Below the pieces are notes generated by a model that saw nothing but the letters and a program-made list of their open reading frames with translations, was not told the DNA's origin and did not search any database. The position numbers were made by a program, and so were the translations under genes. DNA of 64,000 bases from Clostridia bacterium (GTDB lineage: Bacteria > Bacillota > Clostridia > Oscillospirales > SIG627), in contig JAFWBD010000059.1 in NCBI GenBank assembly GCA_017507325.1, positions 1 through 64,000 of the forward strand, read 5' to 3'. Positions within the stretch are counted from its first letter, which is position 1, and every line of letters starts with the position of its first letter. Positions 60,968 through 64,000 of the stretch are shown here, one piece after another.

Positions 60968-61677
60968 TTGGACACCTCGATGGCTTCTTTCAGGTCAATG
61001 GCCCCGGTGTAATAGGCTTTTCCGATAATAGCACCGTACAGATCCAATTCTCTCAGCCGTTTGACGTCCTCCATGGTAGAAACACCGCCCGAAGCAATGA
61101 TACGAAGCGAAAACCGCTCGCTCATTTCTCGGTACAGCCCAACGTTGGTTCCCTTCATGGCTCCGTCCTTGGAGATATCGGTACAGATCAGCGTGGAAAC
61201 ACCGATCTTCTGCATTCTCTCACAAAAGGAGAAGGCGCTCTGATCCGAAACCTCGGTCCAGCCCTTAATGGCCACAAGGCCGTCCTTCAGATCCACACCC
61301 ACTGCTATTTTGTCTCCGTAGCGCTCAACCGCTTCCTCCAAAAAATGCGGATCGGTGACGGCGGCAGTCCCCAGAATCACCCGTCGGACGCCGCACGACA
61401 AATACGCCGAGACGGTTTTGATATCCCGAATGCCGCCGCCGATCTCCAATTTCAGATCGGTATTTTCGCAAACCGACCGCACGACCTCGAAATTGGGCGT
61501 GGAGCCGAATTTGGCTCCCTCCAGATCCACCATATGGATCCATTCGGCACCGCAAAGGGCAAAATCACGAGCAACTGTCAAAGGAGAGTTGCTGTAAACG
61601 GTCATATTTTGATAATCGCCCTTCAAAAGGCGAACCGCTTTTTGTTCAAACAAATCAATTGCCGGAAAAATCAGCAC
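60964..61677 (-). CDS. hisA: ProFAR isomerase
   Basis: 237 aa TIM barrel: FPAIDLFEQKAVRL, EIGGGIRD, TDISKDGAMKG with the catalytic Asp, and ASGGVSTMED. Overlaps hisH by 7 nt. Confidence 0.96.
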   Translation of the reverse strand: MLIFPAIDLFEQKAVRLLKGDYQNMTVYSNSPLTVARDFALCGAEWIHMVDLEGAKFGSTPNFEVVRSVCENTDLKLEIGGGIRDIKTVSAYLSCGVRRVILGTAAVTDPHFLEEAVERYGDKIAVGVDLKDGLVAIKGWTEVSDQSAFSFCERMQKIGVSTLICTDISKDGAMKGTNVGLYREMSERFSLRIIASGGVSTMEDVKRLRELDLYGAIIGKAYYTGAIDLKEAIEVSK

Positions 61678-62294
61678 GTGCTTCCCTCCAATTCACAAAA
61701 CGCTTTTAAGATTTTCAGTCCCACCTCACCGCTTTTTTCGGGATGGAATTGACAGCCGTAAACGTTCCCGTTTTGCACGGCCGCTGTCAAAGAAGCCCCG
61801 TACTCTGTGGTAGCGGTCACCGAAGCCTCACACTCCGCCCCGTAAAAGGAATGAACGAAATATACAAAATCGCCCTCTTTCAGATAGCGGAAAATATAGG
61901 AGGGTTTGGGAAAACTCAGTGCATTCCAGCCGATATGGGGAATTTTGTAATCCTTCGGGATCACATCGGCAATGGGAAGCACCTTTCCCGGAACAAGACC
62001 CAGCCCCTTATGCACGCCGTACTCATGACTTTCATCAAACAAAAGCTGCATTCCGAGGCAAATCCCCAAAAAGGGCTTTCCTTTTTTGACCTCTTCCTTC
62101 AAAACGGGAATCAGACCGCTTTCCTCCAGCTTGGCAATGGCATCGGAAAAGGCACCCACCCCCGGAAGAACGATGTGATCCGCACGGCGCAGGGTCTCGG
62201 GATCGGAGGTGATACAAACCTTTTGACCGATAAAGGCAAAGGAGCCGGAAAGGGAAAAAAGATTTCCCACTCCGTAATCAACGATAGCGACCAT
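61671..62294 (-). CDS. hisH: Imidazole glycerol phosphate synthase, glutaminase subunit
   Basis: 207 aa; ATG at 62294 overlaps the hisB stop (TGATG), favoured over TTG at 62297. Class I amidotransferase: VDYGVGNLFS, VLPGVGAF, nucleophile Cys in GICLGMQLLF, and the His/Glu pair in GCQFHPEKSG. Supplies ammonia to HisF. Confidence 0.96.
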   Translation of the reverse strand: MVAIVDYGVGNLFSLSGSFAFIGQKVCITSDPETLRRADHIVLPGVGAFSDAIAKLEESGLIPVLKEEVKKGKPFLGICLGMQLLFDESHEYGVHKGLGLVPGKVLPIADVIPKDYKIPHIGWNALSFPKPSYIFRYLKEGDFVYFVHSFYGAECEASVTATTEYGASLTAAVQNGNVYGCQFHPEKSGEVGLKILKAFCELEGSTC

Positions 62295-62881
62295 CAAAGC
62301 ACCCCTTTTGTCGAAGGAATACGGTCGCGGTTCTTTTCATCGATGGCAACGGCCGCCTTCAAGGATCTGGCAACCGATTTGAAAGCTCCCTCTGCCAGGT
62401 GATGAGAATTTCTCCCCGCAAGAGAGCGGATATGCAAAGCCATCGGGCAATTTCTTACGAAGGAAACGAAAAATTCCTCGATCAATTCCGTGTCAAAGCT
62501 GCCGATCTTTTTGGCACGGATGCCGAGATCGAAATTCAGACAGCTCCGTCCCGAAAGATCCACGGCAGACAGAATCAGAGCTTCATCCATAGGAAGGATC
62601 ATGGAGCCGTAGCGCACGATCCCGCGCTTATCGGCCAAGGCTTTTTCAAAGGCCATACCGAGACAAATGCCGATATCCTCCACGCTGTGATGATCGTCCA
62701 CCACGGTATCTCCCACGCATTCAAGCCTCAGATCGAATCCCCCGTGGGAGGCAAAAAGGGTCAGCATATGATCCAAAAAGCCGCACCCCGACCGAACGGA
62801 GGATTTTCCTTCCCCGTCCAGATTCAAATACAAATCGATATCGGTTTCCGCGGTTTTCCGCTTGATTTCAATTTCTCTCAT
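62294..62881 (-). CDS. hisB: Imidazoleglycerol-phosphate dehydratase
   Basis: 195 aa monofunctional HisB. Metal motifs FLDHMLTLFASHGG, DDHHSVEDIG and the C-terminal RNSHHLAEGAFK are intact. ATGA overlap with hisC upstream. Confidence 0.96.
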   Translation of the reverse strand: MREIEIKRKTAETDIDLYLNLDGEGKSSVRSGCGFLDHMLTLFASHGGFDLRLECVGDTVVDDHHSVEDIGICLGMAFEKALADKRGIVRYGSMILPMDEALILSAVDLSGRSCLNFDLGIRAKKIGSFDTELIEEFFVSFVRNCPMALHIRSLAGRNSHHLAEGAFKSVARSLKAAVAIDEKNRDRIPSTKGVL

Positions 62882-63941
62882 CCGACCACCTCCAAAATCT
62901 TTTTCACCGAGGCGCAGAAGGCCTCCATTTCTTCTTTAGAGCCGATTGTAATTCTGCAATAATCCGAGATCCTCTCCCGAGAGAAATGACGGACCAGATT
63001 GCCCTCCTCCTTCAAGCGGCGATACAATTCTCCTCCGCTGACGGAAGCGTGACGGGCAAAGAGAAAATTGGCCGAGGAATCGGTAACGAAAAAGCCCATC
63101 TTCTCCAATTCTTTTTTGGTAAACTCACGGTTTTCCATCACCGTTCGGACGTTGCGGCGGGTATACTCCCCGTCTGCGAGCGTTCCGATGCCCGCGGCCA
63201 TGGTCATGGAATTGATGCAATAGGGATTGATGGTATATTTGACCACGTTCAGATCCCGAATCAAATCGGGACAGCCGATGGCAAAGCCCAAACGAGCCCC
63301 GGCCATGGAACGGGATTTGGAAAAGGTTTGCGTCACCAAAAGGTTGTCGTAACGCGCAACCAAGGGAACACAGCTATCCGCTCCGAAATCCACGTAGGCT
63401 TCATCGATTACCACCACGTGATCGGGATTGTGGATCAAAATTTCTTCCACCTCGAAAGGTGAAAGCGTAAGCCCCGTGGGGGCGTTGGGATTGGCAATGA
63501 AGATCGTATGGGAAAGGCCGAAATAATCCTCTGCCTTCACCGAAAAATCCTCCCGAAGGGGGATCTCGCGATACGAAATACCGCAGGCTTCGGCAAAAAC
63601 CGAATAAAAGCCGTAGGTAATATCGGGGAAAGCGGCGGGGGTCTTTTCATCGCAAAAGGCCATAAAGGCAAAATTCAAAACGTCATCCGAGCCGTTGGTG
63701 CAAAGGACCTGACAGGGCTCCACGCCGTACTCTGTGCCAAGGCCGCTGTCAACGCCTTACACTCGGGATCGGGATACAGCTGAAGAGAGGCGGCAGCCTT
63801 TCGTGCGGCCTCCAAAGCTACGGGAGACGGTGGGAAGGGGGATTCGTTGGTGTTGAGCTTAATGTACTGTCTCTCTTTGGGCTGTTCCCCGGGGGTATAG
63901 GTTTGAAGAGAGGAATACCGCTCGTTTAAAAATCGACTCAT
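62878..63941 (-). pseudogene. hisC: Histidinol-phosphate aminotransferase with a single-base frameshift
   Basis: Together the two frames make a full HisC (about 354 aa). The N-terminal part (from ATG at 63941) reads IKLNTNESPFPPSP and LYPDPECKALTAALAQ, then shifts; from about 63729 the other frame goes on YGVEPCQVLCTNGSDD through NPNAPTG, VVIDEAYVDF, the PLP-lysine block TQTFSKSRSMAGARLG and FLFAR to hisB. The break lies at 63730-63731, where CAG-AG-TAC needs one more base (a Lys/Arg codon). No RBS supports a separate start for the larger part (GTG at 63723). Either recent decay in an otherwise intact operon or a sequencing indel. Confidence 0.85.
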
Positions 63942-64000
63942 GCTTTCTCCTCGCCGCGGATCACGGCACTTCTGGCGTGGGCGGTCAAGCCCTCCTTTTG
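63938..64000 (-). CDS. hisD: Histidinol dehydrogenase, C-terminal end only
   Basis: The last 20 codons, ending EGLTAHARSAVIRGEEKA before TGA, match the C-terminus of HisD (EGLxxHA followed by a basic stretch). The stop overlaps the hisC start (ATGA). The rest lies outside the window. Confidence 0.85.
   Translation of the reverse strand, partial: QKEGLTAHARSAVIRGEEKA

Overview
The window comes from a spore-forming member of the Firmicutes, most likely class Clostridia. It holds spoIVA and a complete spoIIIAA-AH operon, single-membrane style lipoproteins, a class B sortase and oxygen-defence genes of anaerobes (rubrerythrin, rubredoxin, FprA). Purine-rich ribosome binding sites (AGGAGG type), TTG and GTG starts and TTGACA/TATAAT promoters fit that assignment. 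Genus and species cannot be read from the sequence. No tRNA, rRNA, CRISPR array or prophage was seen.

Layout. Positions 1-128 look like the left end of an IS200/IS605-type element whose transposase lies outside the window. Positions 172-8507 hold five tandem paralogues of a ~505 aa substrate-binding-type lipoprotein, each with its own promoter, leader hairpin and terminator, and with no permease nearby. A malQ gene with an internal TAA follows, then a VTC/DUF4956 pair, a small lipoprotein, a MazF-type toxin gene without an adjacent antitoxin, and a radical-SAM-like gene with an altered cysteine motif. spoIVA has a good SigE-type promoter. Positions 15714-20681 form a tightly packed unit: ksgA, an exported helical protein, an HPr-kinase-like protein, a PqqD-like protein, an S24/S26 peptidase, YihY and a Nudix hydrolase. 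The spoIIIA operon spans 20779-25521.

The middle (25564-50464) is a set of short units: yhbY/yugP; a fused ABC transporter; pstA-holB, murA, ricT and a ferredoxin; a GHL10-type glycosidase; cysK; yhcH; a GT4 glycosyltransferase; a GH20 hexosaminidase; ZIP-fprA-rubredoxin; three hydrolase-type genes; a 791 aa internally duplicated protein with a putative Cys/His centre in each half; a drug/metabolite transporter with a GNAT; and a class B sortase.

The right end carries two biosynthetic operons on the minus strand. The first is argH-C-J-B-D-F followed by metY and metA; MetA has Glu111, which points to acetyl-CoA and therefore to O-acetylhomoserine, the substrate of MetY. The second is hisD(partial)-C-B-H-A-F-IE, in which hisC carries a single-base frameshift. 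Three reading frames in the window are disturbed (malQ stop, hisC frameshift, ricT A9 tract), so either recent gene decay or residual sequence errors should be considered.

The best candidates for something undescribed are the five-copy lipoprotein array, the duplicated Cys/His protein at 45739-48114, and the kinase/PqqD/peptidase cassette in the ksgA unit.
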